The position numbers were made by a program, and so were the translations under genes. Below are positions 45,886-57,715 of a stretch of DNA of 64,000 bases, in pieces. The number at the start of each line of letters is the position of its first letter. The first letter of the stretch is position 1. Origin of the DNA: Marthasterias glacialis (taxonomy: Eukaryota > Echinodermata > Asteroidea > Forcipulatida > Asteriidae); the NCBI GenBank assembly GCA_911728455.2, contig OU452240.1, positions 6,419,352-6,483,351 on the forward strand, written 5' to 3'. The notes under the pieces were generated by a model that did not search any database, had not been told where the DNA came from, and was given only the letters and a program-made list of their open reading frames with translations.

Positions 45886-46018
45886 GGAGACCGTGGGAAC
45901 GCTAGGTGGCAGCAGATTCACCATGCAGATAAGCCATTGTTTGGAAATATTCGACTGCTAGGAAATAATACATTGAACATTATTAACTCTGCTGCCACCT
46001 AGTGTTCCAAGGTTTCCC
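45886..46018. mobile_element. MITE-like element, family J
   Basis: Inverted ends GAACGCTAGGTGGCAGCAGA and TCTGCTGCCACCTAGTGTTC with further pairing outside them. 133 bp. End fragments recur near 27983 and 48641. Confidence 0.8.
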
Positions 46019-48640
46019 ATTGAAGATTTTTTTTTTTGCTTCCAACTTATGTTGTTGGAGGGCGTTGTTCTTAATTTGACGTCACCATGGGAATTTATAA
46101 TTATGCAAGAAAAGTGTACCATTGCAGTATATAAAATACTAAATTTAGAAACGCTCTCTGTTGTTGCATTACTTCGGGTTTATTTCGAGTATAATACTAT
46201 CAGTTATTATGAATTATTTTTTTTTAAATGAATACTAAGAAACAGGACACTCCTCGAATCGCCCCTGGAAATCTGCATAATTCTGCATATAATATAAATA
46301 TTCTCTATTAAAGATGAATATTTATTTACTCCGTTAATCTTCATGGACGAATTTTTACAGAGCTTCTGTGTCAGCCAGCAGAACGTCCCAGGTTCGTTCA
46401 AATCAATGTATCACTGCAGTCTCAGAAAGTAAGCCTACTTTCCTACAGTTTTAATTGCAAGAAATGATCAAAACGGTATTATTATTTTTGGAAATTCCTG
46501 TTTTAAACAGCTCCGTGAAAGATAGAAATTAAACTTGCAAGTGAAGCATTTACACGGTTACGTCACGCACTAATACCTTATGTTTTTATACAAAATACGT
46601 CACGCATGCATAATTATTAAAGAAACAAACTTATGAAAGAAAAAGCATGGGTTTCGTATGAATTTCAAAGTAATACTGAGAAACGAAACATCAATACAAC
46701 TTTGAATGTTTTTTTATTGTTATTTGAGAAGGTAATGTGAAATTACAGCGAACAAATTCAGATCTGTTGAATGATATCTAATTGTGATAGAAACTATTAT
46801 CCCGCATTCGCGAAAATGTTTCAGCTTACAAAATCACTAGGTCGATTCTTTTGTATTCTTTAACTATCTCTTTGAGGTAAGCCTATAGGCCTACGTTGTT
46901 TTATTTCAACAAAAATTTTCAATAGTGTCTTTAAAAGCCTTTAAAAATGCTATTTTACAATGCTCATTATATACCCATGCTTAAGATTATTAAACCTTTA
47001 TATTACACATCAATACAAAAATAATCTAAGATAGACTTGCAAACTTTGAAAATTATTGTTGTTCCAAAATAGTTCACAAAGCTGGCAAGCACACGATAGC
47101 CTGCTTAGCAGAAGTGAGCCAACGGTGTGTGGGTGAGTTTGTTTAGGCATTCAAACCGGGGACTTATAACAAAAGAGGACAATAAAGTCCCCGGTTGGAA
47201 AAGGTCCCCAGTTGGAAATCGTGTTCAAAACCAATGGGAGCTGTTGCTAAAAAGTTAAAGTACAAACAAAAGAGGAACAATAGGAGGTCCCCGATTGGAG
47301 GTAAATACACACTTGGGTGTGTGTGTGTGTGTGTGTACCACCGGCAAAATTATGTATTGTTATCACAATGCTTTCCACTGGTTCTTCAATTCGTCAGCCT
47401 TACTTTTTACTGAGAAGGTATAAACTTTGTTTAAATAATATTTAAAGAAAATTCTCATCCTTTAAATTAAATTTGATTTTCTGTGGGAAATCGTCCGGGG
47501 AACCTACCAATAACAAAAGTTTGTTTTAAAGACATCTAAAAGTGACACAGACCGCCAACATCAAAATAGATGTTTATCTAAGTTATTTGTTATAAAAACA
47601 AACCATAGGGCCAAATCGCCATGCTTGGTCAGCAAGTTATGAAATGGATAACCGAAATTGCTCTAACTATACTAACCAGTAATGCAAATCTAAAAGTGAA
47701 AAAAAAACACTAAAGTTGTGTTGCAAAAGCCGTCTTAGAAAAAAACGTATTGCAACTCATTGTTACTCGTCTTTCCCAATACCTCTGCAGACGCACATTG
47801 CGAATACCATGGCGAAAATCTGTCAACGACAAAAGCGGGAAAAATCATTATTGATCATGTTTGGTAATGATTATTATAGTAATCTGTATGAGTGGTTAAA
47901 TGGACCGACTCAGCGTAGTAAATCATGGATGATGCCTCAAATATCCCAAAGTCACATCACAGGAACATTATACAGTTTTATAACCACTGTTTCATATTTC
48001 CCGGCATGCGCATTATTTTTACCAAAAAAAATAGATGCATATTTCTGTCATGCATATTAGGTTATTATAGTAATTTTTTTTTTGCTTGAAAATAAAAGTC
48101 TATGTTAACTGTGTTTCTCATTTTCGACATGACATAATGATAAAACATGCAATTTTGTTGATTGATTGTTTTTACACCAGACTCATTCGGTGAATTACTC
48201 ATAGTATTATTTTCTCGTGTGTCGTCTTAAACCCCGACCCCACAAGCCATGCTTTGATTATGCAAGAACACCATACTTGACGTTGTTATTAACGTCAATC
48301 GCAAACAGGATTGAGACATTCTTATCCTTCTAATATTGTATTTTTTTAATATAGATTTCCAGAAACATCTTTTTATCTATTTGTTTTTACGAAGTAAGCA
48401 TTTCCTTTTTTTTCTCTTTTTTTTATATCAAGAATCCGCATTGGGGACACAGTGTAGTGGTGTTTTATACCTAACGCCCTCTATTGACCAGTCGTTAAAA
48501 AAAAAACATTTCATGCTTTCTTTCGAACCAAGCAGTGTGGGGGACTTTGGGAGGGTAGTTGGCAACAGACACACAAAGTAATGCTTTCCATTGTTAAACC
48601 TTATTCTAAGCATACACGAACAGTGGACTTCACTAGGTAA
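46019..48640. other. Intergenic region between tetraspanin and CPSF6
   Basis: No gene recognised. It contains a (GT)n tract at 47313-47334 and several AT-rich stretches. Open frames lack family features. Confidence 0.4.
47313..47334. repeat. (GT)n microsatellite
   Basis: About ten GT units; may form Z-DNA. Not linked to a gene feature. Confidence 0.9.
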
Positions 48641-48860
48641 GTCTGCTGCCACCTAGCGTTTAAAAAGTCCCCCATTATGAATAAACCAATGCCGCCCTCA
48701 CCGTCGGGTTTTAACTTATCAACGCCGTGTCCTTATATTAAGCGCCTGACACTCACAGATGGAGAAAATCAATCCCATGACCTGTTGTGGTTTTATGGCG
48801 GGAAAAATTAAAGGTTTTTTTCAGAAATTGTTGTGAATTGGCGACATGTGGCTGTTCATA

Positions 48861-49010
48861 ATAGACCATTCTGGCTTTGGCAACAAGCCCCGCCCAAACA
48901 CCTTAGTTTGTGTATGTTTACGCTGCACATGTGACCGAGGTCACATGACCAAAAGGCTTGATCCAATTGGTCAATGCGCACAGTTTGATTGACAGGCCGG
49001 AACGGTCTAT
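48861..49010. mobile_element. MITE-like element, family H, copy with decayed ends
   Basis: Ends ATAGACCATTCTGG and CCGGAACGGTCTAT. The interior AGCCCCGCCCAAACACCTTA and GTATGTTTACGCTGCAC are as in the other family H copies. It directly abuts the family L element. Confidence 0.7.
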
Positions 49011-49233
49011 GGACCTTTCCCAAGAAATATGTAATTTGCAAATCACGCGTGCGCACTGACACTACTGGTGGGCAAAATGAGGGAACATCGTGCCTTTTTG
49101 TGTGGGGCTAATGGTGGCATGACGCACACGCCTTTGTGCGTCTGCCTATAGAGCACAACTCTATGGAGTTCGCCCACCAATAATGTCTGTACGCATGCGT
49201 GATTGTAATTAGCATAATTTCATGGGAAAGGTT
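49010..49233. mobile_element. MITE-like element, family L, about 60-bp inverted ends
   Basis: Left GGACCTTTCCCAAGAAAT...CAAATCACGCGTGCGCACTG...TGGTGGGC; right GCCCACCA...CGCATGCGTGATTG...CATGGGAAAGGTTA. The ends pair over about 60 bases with mismatches. 224 bp, non-coding. Confidence 0.78.
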
Positions 49234-49642
49234 AATTGGCATGCTTGGACACATTGTTTTCATTATATTATTTGTCAGTCTTTAGGCCTATTTGGTTTAG
49301 AAGGAGCTTCGACACTAATACTTTTTTACATGAAGATTACCACGTCCCCTAAAACAATACTATAATCTTTATCTGTAGGCCTAAATTGCCGGAGTGGAAA
49401 TCCGTAATTTTTTTATGGGCATTTAGAAAAAGTGTTTGACGTCATGCATGCACAAAGTGTTAACACACGCCGTAAACAGCGCGCAAGCCAAACTTACGCC
49501 ATAACTGTATGATAAAAAAACTATGGTTAGTTTTAATGCAAGAAGTACACATGTGTGGGTATCAATGCAAACACAACGAAGCATTCCTCAAGGCCGAACA
49601 TGGATCCTTCCACAATCCTCACCATTTCCTACTCCAATATTT

Positions 49643-49696
49643 TTACTGTTTCTTTAGTATGTGGTACATACACATGGAGAGAACCAAGCCCATTAT
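49643..49696 (-). CDS. Tetraspanin terminal coding exon 7 (18 codons)
   Basis: A short last coding exon gives IMGLVLSMCMYHILKKQ and TAA, completing helix 4 and a short basic cytoplasmic tail. The acceptor is ACATTGCAG. It is phase 0 with exon 6 and gives the expected family ending; reading through exon 6 would instead add an unrelated tail. Confidence 0.82.
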   Translation of the reverse strand: MMGLVLSMCMYHILKKQ

Positions 49697-52591
49697 CTGC
49701 AATGTTCGGGTTAACATTTAATAAATGGCACACACAAAAATGTTATTAATACATTTCGAAGAGAACATTTGTTTGAACACGTCAATGAAATGGGTTTTTT
49801 CTATATGAAATTTCTGAATAACAATTATTAGACTTGAAATCAAGTCGTTGTTAGCTGTATTACTCGCTTCTGCGTCGTACCCCGAGTTGACATAGCGTCA
49901 GGGGGGAGTTACGGCACACATTAACGACATGAGAACAAGTCTAAAATGGTGTAAACTCACCTCAAGGAATGCCAATCCGAGACCAACTCCACCGATGTAC
50001 AATGCGTGGCTCTTCACCCAATCTTGGAATGAGTCGTAGCACCCATTGGTGTTGAGGTACATTTCGTTAGGGAAGGTGGTATCCACACCGTAACAGTACG
50101 TCAAGTTCAATGGTAAAGGGTATTTACCAGTCACGATGTCAAGAGTGTTGTCAACCTAAGGAGTCAAAAGATTAATACGTCACTGGTGGAACTTGTAGTA
50201 GGAAAAAGTTACGTGGTATTAACTTTGGTGCGTCGAAAGACGTTGTCAGGCGAATGGGAAGGGGCATAGACAAACATTATAATTATTTTTTTACAGACGC
50301 AACGGGTCAAAAGATCCGGCAGACGAATTGTATTAATGTCAGAGTATACGATGTGTCAGAAATGAGTGAGATATTATTGGCAATATCATGGCACGTGGTC
50401 TTGTCGTGGCCGAGCGGTTAAGAGCACTCGGACTCAAGCTCTGGTGTTTCTGATCAACAGAGTGCTGGTTCGAGTCCTGGTCAAGACACTTAATCATTAT
50501 TGCTTCACCCTTCGGATGGGATCTCCGGACGTAAAGCCGTGTGTTGTGTAAGGCACGTAAAAGAACCCCGTCAACTTATCGTTAAGAGAAGGGGTTCGTC
50601 CTGGTCTTTCTGGCTGCCTCCATTTTATACTCCCATGAGGAGTCATAAGAGGGTAATAACAACAAGGTAAGGTGACAAGGTATTATGCAGAGGTCAACAT
50701 AGTGATTGCCATAAATGGCATCAGGTTTCAAGTAGGCCCTATTGTCGAAACAATGAAAAGTATTGTCAAAATAATAATGCGCCTATTTAAAGAAAACAGA
50801 AGATTATTCTCAACTTAAGGAGTCAAAACTTCTTGTTGAAGATATGGTAGAATAAATCTCATGAGGTGGAAGCAATCTTGATTCTACAGTTCAAGAACTT
50901 CAAGTAGTAGTGGTCATAATGGTTATGGAGGATTGTTATGCGTATGGTATTAAAGTTAGTCAGGTGTTATCTCCCCATGATTTAAATAAGCATGGAACCA
51001 AACCGAGGTTGCGTGGGAAAAGTCTGACCCTTTTTTTAGTAAGTCAGTACTCGTTGTAGCTGTTGTAGTCAGGGGACATGATTAAGAAGATTGCAGCTTC
51101 ATAACAATCTAATTGTCTATTGTCAGAGACTTGCTTTGACCTTTGACCTCTTTATGACATACTGACCTTGCAGCATGACGCCGGGAACATCGGGACTATA
51201 CTCTGGCCTGCAATCATTATGCTAGTCTGGTTTCCGCCCCAGTAAGTGTCCGCCCAGTCTGTGTAGTTGTTGGTACCGCAGCACTCCAGCTAAATATTCA
51301 AAATAATAATACAAATTGCAGTGGGTTAACTCAGGCCTAGTCTTGCTGTAAGGACGTTAAGGGCGGTTCGTGGGCTCAGTCTGGTTCGTGGAACACACAT
51401 GAATGGCGCCCGCTATTGGTGAGTTAATAAATGCGGCGTGTGTCTAAGGTATAGTTACCGTATACGGTAATTAATAATGAGTAACGTCTTGTACCAAGAC
51501 TATCAGGCCACGTCCGACTTCAGCTATGGGCGTTGGCTATAACAGCAACGTTGAAAAATGCGCAGGAAAATTCCCCAGGATCGGAAGATCAAAATAATAA
51601 TTAAAAGGCACATAACACCACAAAACAACTTCTGTGTCACTTTACTTCTTAAGATTGTTTTGTTCTCTCTGCCCAAAATGATTGCAAGATATTTAGTCTT
51701 TTCTGACGAGTATTTCATACTCAGATTAAGCTCATTACATTGAGTTGGCTTGTCTTTGACATGAAGTGTTTTTCACATACCAGAACTTGGAGTGAGTTCC
51801 ATCCCTGGCTGTATTTATCTTCGCTAGACTCATTCACATACTTGTTCATCGTGCCCTGAAGCTGGTCGGTTACGAAGGTATCAACCTGAAGGAAAAATAG
51901 GAGCTAGATTAGGACGAGAACACCACACTGCACCCGAGTTCAATCTTGCATGTGTGGTGTTGTTTTTAGCCTGGTTCGAATCCAACCACACTGACCTATT
52001 TCTATGATAGGTCGAGCTGTCTTTAAAGTAAATGTCCTGACCTGAGTGGAGTGAAACTTGATTTCTTTACCTTATCCTTGTATGCAATGATAATAGCGCA
52101 TCCAATGAACTGTGCAATGAAGATGGCCAGAACGATGATGAAATACTGTAAGAACAAGAACAAATGGCGTTAGGTTCCTGTGGAGAACTGCACGATAGGA
52201 CTCTTATTTTTATTACCGATAGACTTGTGAAACTGTTTCATACTACTACAAGAACAACAAAGACAACAAAGAGAACAAAGACAACGACAGACAACTGAGA
52301 AACCAACACAGACAACAACGACAACAACGAAGACAACACTGATGATGACAACAACAGCAGCAGCAGCAGCAACAACAGCAACAACAGCAGCAACAGCGAC
52401 AACAACAGCAGCAGCAACAGCAAAAGCAGCTACAGCAGCAGCAGCAACTACATAAATCACCCAAAACAATAAAAACATAAACGAAACAACACACACACCA
52501 TCATTTTCAACATTACCAACAACACCAACAACAACACCAACAACAACAACAACAACAACAACACCAACACCGACACCGACACCGACAACAA

Positions 52592-52662
<71 letters not shown>

Positions 52663-53236
52663 CTCACGATGATGAGCATAAGTCTGTTCTCCATCCATGC
52701 CCCACAGCATCCGAGAAACGCCACTACAAAGATGAACGCCCCCAATGCAATGATGAAATACGCCCCTCCAGAGATGACAGGGCTGTCCAAGATTGCCAAT
52801 ACATCCAGTTTGTATGGGCTTGTCACTACCCATATTCCAACGGCTAAGAGGATGATTCCAACAATCTACAAGGATAAAATAGGAAATAAAAAGGATTTTT
52901 GTCAACTTGTTGGATTTTCATATTGTTTGAACTAACCGTCCAGAGAAACAATTCAGTCTGAACTACTGTCAAAGTCGAGGTTAAAGTGTTTCGAAGACCC
53001 TGAATTACCTGAACCTAATTACTCCGCCGTGAACACACCCGAAACACTCTGCATTTGTTTCACAGGTTGGTTGTGTACGCTGTGTTAATTGAAAACGAGA
53101 GGATATTAATAAATTTACCCTTCCAGCAACCAATGGTGTAATATATTGAATAGAACACTGTACTCACGAAGAAGACGATGTTGAAGACAATCAGCAGAAT
53201 CTTGGCGCAGTTAGCGCAACCTTCCAGCTTGGCCAT
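49643..53236 (-). CDS. Tetraspanin, 7 coding exons, 272 aa
   Basis: Four-pass membrane organiser that gathers partner proteins into tetraspanin-enriched microdomains; the specific partner is unknown. The exons (53168-53236, 52668-52865, 52071-52145, 51781-51885, 51167-51289, 49961-50155 and 49643-49696) are all phase 0 with GT-AG ends, a typical tetraspanin layout. Helix 1 covers about 12-36, a small loop about 37-57, helix 2 about 58-76 ending GCCGAWMENR (75-84), and helix 3 about 87-111. The large loop is about 112-240 and helix 4 about 241-266, ending MYHILKKQ. The large loop has CCG at 152-154, CC at 188-189, C211 and C229: six cysteines, allowing three disulphides. N-glycosylation sequons are at N132, N157, N169 and N207. 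C7, C10 and C76/C77 are likely palmitoylation sites. It resembles the CD63/CD9-type group; the exact orthologue is not assigned. Confidence 0.94.
49961..50155 (-). CDS. Tetraspanin coding exon 6
   Basis: Residues 191-255: the end of the large loop with C211 and C229 (NGCYDSFQDW), then the start of helix 4 (YIGGVGLGLAFLE). The acceptor is GACTCCTTAG and the donor GAG|GTGAGT. Confidence 0.93.
50402..50645 (+). mobile_element. tRNA-derived SINE, family 1, full-length copy
   Basis: GTCGTGGCCGAGCGGTTAAG (A box), GCTGGTTCGAGTCCTGG (B box), ACACTTAATCATTATTGCTT, CACGTAAAAGAACCCCGTCA, AGAGAAGGGGTTCGTCC, ending near GGAGTCATAAGAGGGTAATA. Lies in tetraspanin intron 5, opposite to the gene. It serves as the reference copy for the family here. 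Confidence 0.88.
51167..51289 (-). CDS. Tetraspanin coding exon 5
   Basis: Residues 150-190: LECCGTNNYTDW, the diagnostic CCG motif, and PASCCK. It carries sequons at N157 and N169. The acceptor is AATATTTAG and the donor AAG|GTCAGT. Confidence 0.94.
51781..51885 (-). CDS. Tetraspanin coding exon 4
   Basis: Residues 115-149, the first part of the large loop, with the sequon NES at 132 and GWNSLQVL. The acceptor is TTTCCTTCAG and the donor CTG|GTATGT. Confidence 0.92.
52071..52145 (-). CDS. Tetraspanin coding exon 3
   Basis: Residues 90-114, helix 3 (FIIVLAIFIAQFIGC...AYKDK). The acceptor is TTCTTACAG and the donor AAG|GTAAAG; 75 nt, the size usual for this exon in the family. Confidence 0.92.
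52237..52664. repeat. Long CAA/CAG/GAC triplet repeat in tetraspanin intron 2
   Basis: Over 400 bp of mostly (CAA)n with CAG, GAC and ACC variants on the plus strand, i.e. GTT/CTG on the transcribed strand. It ends within about 10 bases of the exon 2 donor. The triplet phase keeps several frames free of stops, producing false poly-Val, poly-Leu and poly-Cys ORFs. Confidence 0.9.
52668..52865 (-). CDS. Tetraspanin coding exon 2
   Basis: Residues 24-89: the rest of helix 1, a short loop without Cys, helix 2 and GCCGAWMENR. The acceptor is ATCCTTGTAG and the donor ATC|GTGAGT, only a few bases from a long triplet repeat in the following intron. Confidence 0.94.
53168..53236 (-). CDS. Tetraspanin coding exon 1
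   Basis: Residues 1-23, MAKLEGCANCAKILLIVFN: the short cytoplasmic start with two cysteines and half of helix 1. The donor is TTC|GTGAGT. ATG lies 16 bases inside an exon whose acceptor is probably ACGTAG at 53253-53258, so a further upstream 5' exon is implied. Confidence 0.92.
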
Positions 53237-53252
53237 CTTAGATTTTGATTAT
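53237..53252 (-). other. Tetraspanin 5' untranslated part of coding exon 1
   Basis: Sixteen bases between a likely acceptor (CCTACGTAG) and the ATG. The first non-coding exon and promoter upstream were not located. Confidence 0.4.
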
Positions 53253-53259
53253 CTACGTA

Positions 53260-54800
53260 GGAAAGAAAACACAGAGACAAAACACCATAATTATGAATAA
53301 TGTGCCTCCAAACACTAAATTCAGTTTATAATAAATAATTTATATCCACCAGTATTTAGTCTTCAGAAAGTCAGAGACAAACAGCATACTGACTCGTGCA
53401 CTTTTGTTCGTTGAATTTCAACTCCCTGCAGTAAAACTAAAAGGACACGCCCAATAAAAGCAGGTGTATGCCCAATAAAAAAATATATAACAAACGTCAG
53501 AAGTGCATACCTTAGTTCAACAACTCCAACTTACTATTGCATGATTGTACAACCAGTCGTGGTTGTTGTAAAAATTATGCAAATACAGCGTTCTTATTGA
53601 CTGACTTCATGGTATGTATAAGGTCGTTATCTACAATTCTTCAAAAGAAAACCACTTTTGACGTAGGTAATACATCATTTCCTCCGATGGTATGCCCACG
53701 CTTTTAGCAGTTCAATAAAAATAAGAAAACAAAATATAAAATAAGCGCAGCAAATTCCAACTTCACACAAAATCATTGACCCGAACGACCACAACTATTT
53801 TATTCATTCCCGTGAAGGTCAGAAAATAAATATATTTTTCTGTCAATTTTAATAAACAACATTGTTGTGAGACAAAGTGAAAGAAAAGTGAATACATTTC
53901 TGCGGGGAGGGGGGCGTAGACATGATTTTTTCAATGGGGGCATTGCTTTTCGGGGGGCATTGCTTTTTCGGGAGGGGGGGGGGCAGGGTCCATGTTTTCA
54001 AAAGAATTACATGTAGGCCTATCTGACTTTTTTTCATGGGGGACACCGGGGGGGGGGGGGGCACTGGGAATTTATGGCTACGACGCTGGAGGGGGGGGGG
54101 TACGACTATATCAGGCCTTTTTTAAATGATTGGGTTTGGAACTGTCCTAAATTTTGTCACGCAACCAGCGTCCATAAAGCTTTAATGTTGAAATCTTTTC
54201 TCTTTGATACAATTGACATCTGATGACGCATTTAACTCGCTTTTGGTTCTAGGCGACCGGCACAAAGTGTGCACTTCAATCCTACAGTGCTCAATATGTT
54301 GAGCTAAATTCAATTATATTTTAATACTTCAAAAATATAAATTTGCTAGAAAAGACAAATTCATGCAATAATTAGTTAACCTTGCCTGCCAGAAAACAAA
54401 GCGAAGACAAGCAGGAAAGTGTACACATGTCACAATTATAATAGATGTTAAATTTGTTTTATTATTATTTTTTTCTTTTGGCAAAAACACTAATAACATG
54501 TCACAATGTTTACAACACAGACTGACGCTTTCCGTTCCAGGGTATCTTCCGGCCGAATATAGGGACACAATTATTGATTGATACAATTTTTTTTTGCATT
54601 GTCATTTTTTAATTAATTCAAGAGTTCTACAAAATAACATAAATTTTGAGCAAGTTTTGTGTCCTTTCTTTATACAAAAAGTTGATAAAAATCGTACAGT
54701 GCAGTCTACTTAAAAACCGAACACTGGTTGAAGTCGCAAGATTGTTAGAAAATCACTAAAATCCAAGAATGTTACGTTTTCTTCCGTTGAATTGTGTATT
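53260..54800. other. Tetraspanin upstream region
   Basis: Should hold the first non-coding exon and promoter; neither can be fixed from sequence. It contains the poly-G element at 53900-54110. Confidence 0.4.
53900..54115. repeat. G-homopolymer-rich repeat (CTACGACGCTGG-poly-G type)
   Basis: Several G runs of 8-13 with GGCATTGCTTTTCGGGGGGC duplicated, ending GGCTACGACGCTGGAGGGGG. Similar TAGCC/GGGGG elements occur at 56165 and 61698. Confidence 0.7.
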
Positions 54801-55148
54801 AGCCCCAGCTCAACATTGGTAAGGTGCAAAACATAAATGTTCACAGATTTACACATACCTTACATGGTGTAAAGATAACAATGATATAAAACTTTCCTTA
54901 ACATAGTTCTGCCTCAAGTGTTATCGTTTTTGAATAATAAATGAAACAATATCAACAATTTGTTTTTGTCCCAGTGAGACGAAAACTCTGCGTATAGGGA
55001 TAAATGCAATAATGCTGAATGCATTTTTACCGTTTTCTCACAAATGAAACAACGAAATGAGCTGACATTTTCAATCACAGGTTGGTTTTATTACAAATAT
55101 ATTGATTTATGCAAAGAATGAAAGCGTTTTACAGTATGTTGAGCTGGA
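54801..55148. mobile_element. MITE-like element, family B, long copy
   Basis: Left end AGCCCCAGCTCAACATTGGT; right end GTATGTTGAGCTGGAG. The interior contains a back-to-back GTCCCAGTGAGACGAAAAC. Same layout as 59799-60152 in the opposite orientation. No coding capacity. Confidence 0.8.
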
Positions 55149-57345
55149 GATTTAAATATTGTATCTGCAGGAAGTCCAGGCTCTGCGTCATAAGTTATAG
55201 TCTTTCGAACAAACCACGGATAGAAGATTTTATCTTCTTACATTTTTGGGGGAAACCCAAACCAGCATTTGACGTCTTTGTCATTTACGTCGTAAAGATT
55301 AGCATGGCTTTTATAAAGACTGTCCATTAAATGTATATTGATTCTTTGGGCAATTCAATATTTACATTTTCATCCCAACCTTTAAAAGCATCCCGACCGT
55401 CAAATTATAATTCATTGTAAATATGACGAAGTAGACGTCACAATTCAATTCTTACATGGTTGAAGCAGATGTTAAAAAACATGCCCTACCAATCAATGAT
55501 TCTATAGAACTATTACTAGTGCAATACAATGACTTTGACGAAGGTGAAGTCGTACCTGACTTTTCATTGTAGGTTATGTTTGCTTTTTGTCAAAAATACA
55601 CACAAATCACTCAAATCTCTTAAATTCCCGTGGGAACAATAAACAGGACGATGAGGGTTTTTTTCATTTTGTAGAAAATCGATCGTCATTATTAATGGCA
55701 ACTGATGACGATGATGACGCATTGGCCGCGCAAGCCCCCGCGCGTTTTCGATCTATGGAAATCGTGGGTTACACAGTCATCGCTGTGCAAGGAGACAACA
55801 CCGCGCACTTTAACAGGGCGCAAGATTTGTCTTGGACATTCTACATTATGTTTGAATGTTGAGATCACAGAAAAGAACTTAATAAAAAGTATCTCCTGCC
55901 ACCAATGTCAGTCCAACAGACTAATAATTATGGGAACCAGCCTGACCCGAATTCCGGAGTCATAAAGACCCGGAATTGGGTTGGGAAAAAACTCATGAGC
56001 CGGATTCCAGATAAACTGTTTGGACCCAGAAAATGTTTTGTACTAATGGGTCCAACATCTTCATCCGGGATCCGGGTCAATTGTGTTCCTAAATTTGTTT
56101 ATAATGTATGCTTTGTCGGTGTACAGTACATTCACGGATGAGTTGATATGCTACCGGATCCTTACAGCGGCGTAGCCAAGGGGGGGGGGGGGGGGCTGGG
56201 GTCACGTGCCCCCCCCCCCCCCCACAAATTTCAAGTGCCCCCCATGTGCCCCCATAAAAAAATAATGTAGATACATGTAATTCATTAAAACAAACATGGT
56301 ACCTGCCCCCCCCCCCATCACCGCCCACTGAAAAGGAATGCCACCCCGTGCCCCCCGGCCACCAGTGAAAAAAATCCTGCCTAAAACGCCGTTCTGGATC
56401 CTTCAAAGCACCGCGGCTTATGAGGAGATATTTTTTATAAATAATTTGGTGTCACCGCAACCCTCCGTTCAAGATTATGTCTCCACCAAGCAAAGTTTGA
56501 TTTCCGTTCTGTAAAACTGTGAGCTTGTTCTAACCTTTTCCATCGTGTCCTTCCTATGAACGAGTTTTAAGTGATATGACCATGGCCTGAAGTTAACCGC
56601 CAATGACTCGTTTTTACCGTTCGGCCTTGTGATCACTGTAAAACATCCACATTTCTGATTGTGTTTTATTGAGACACAATAAAGTGCATTAACGCTCAGT
56701 CATAAACTCCCCCGGATTTGGGGACAGCACGCCCATTGTGAAAAATTGCGAATCAATGGACAATTGTCCTCATATACAATACCCTTGTCAAAGCTCAGAA
56801 AAAAAAACACTTTTTCTTATGTCTAGCTCTCAAAAATCTATCAACAAACTTTAGAAATATGAAAACACACTGACACCATTCAACTAACATCCATGAGCAA
56901 CTGAAAACAAGAAAGGGGTATCAACGGTCAACGGCTATTTCATTAACAGGGGATCGAGGCATGTAAAAGCCGTCGGCATGGGCGTTAATCAGTCTTAATT
57001 GCCTTGCCGCTTCCATTTCTCGTTAATTTTCTCATTGCAGGGACACTTTGTAGTCTGGACTCAAGAGGGCACTTGCATCTGGTTGTATACATTGATGCAT
57101 GATGGCTTAACTCGGAGCCTTTGACAAGGCTACGACGGGCAACATCGTTAGTTTAATAGAACATTTAAGGCATTTAAGCGTTGTCATGGAAACCATTGTT
57201 GCCATGACACAAAGAGGGTAAAATGTAATCATAACGGATGGTGGGTGGGGCGACAAGGAAAACAGGGGGGCAGACAAGGGTCACTGCTGGCAAGATAGTA
57301 AGAGACTGTTAAAATTGGGTGGGGTGGTAACAACAAAATGCAGTT
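55149..57345. other. Intergenic region, no gene recognised
   Basis: Contains the poly-G/poly-C element at 56165-56400. Open frames at 55587-56141 look like chance. Confidence 0.35.
56165..56400. repeat. G/C-homopolymer element (AGCGGCGTAGCCAAGG end)
   Basis: Begins AGCGGCGTAGCCAAGG, followed by about 15 G; then about 17 C and several CCCCC runs up to GGCCACCAGTG. Bounded by GGATCCTT on both sides (about 56155 and 56396). Shared boundary motif with 61698. Confidence 0.7.
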
Positions 57346-57348
57346 TCC

Positions 57349-57715
57349 CTCTGAAAGCTCACTGATTCTAAAGTTTATACCAGTACCAATCCATAGACAA
57401 ATATTTCCATCTGAAAGCTCACTGATTCTAAAGTTCATACCAGTACCAATCCTCCAGAGAAATATTTACCTCTGAAAGCTCACTGATTCCAAGGTTTATA
57501 CCAGTACCAATCCTCCAGAGAAATATTTTCATCTGAAAGCTCACTGATTCTTCCTACCAGTACCAATCCTCCAGAGAAATAATATTTCCATCTGAAAGCT
57601 CACTGATTCTAAAGTTAATACCAGTACCAATCCTCCAGAGAAATATTTCCCTTTGAAAGCTGACTGATTCTAAAGTTCATACCAGTACCAATCCTCCAGA
57701 GAAATATCTCCGTCT
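57349..57715. repeat. Tandem repeat, about 60-bp unit, six copies
   Basis: Unit CTGAAAGCTCACTGATTCTA then TACCAGTACCAATCCTCCAG and AGAAATATTTCC. One copy lacks about 10 bp. No long open frame runs through it. Confidence 0.9.

Noticed and set aside
50402..50475. Possible tRNA gene
   Set aside because: A and B boxes are present, but the head continues into the SINE tail seen in several other copies, and stem pairing is imperfect.
52170..52826. 218-codon open frame on the minus strand with poly-Val
   Set aside because: It is tetraspanin exon 2 running into the intronic GTT repeat. Splice sites and family structure show the coding part ends at 52668.
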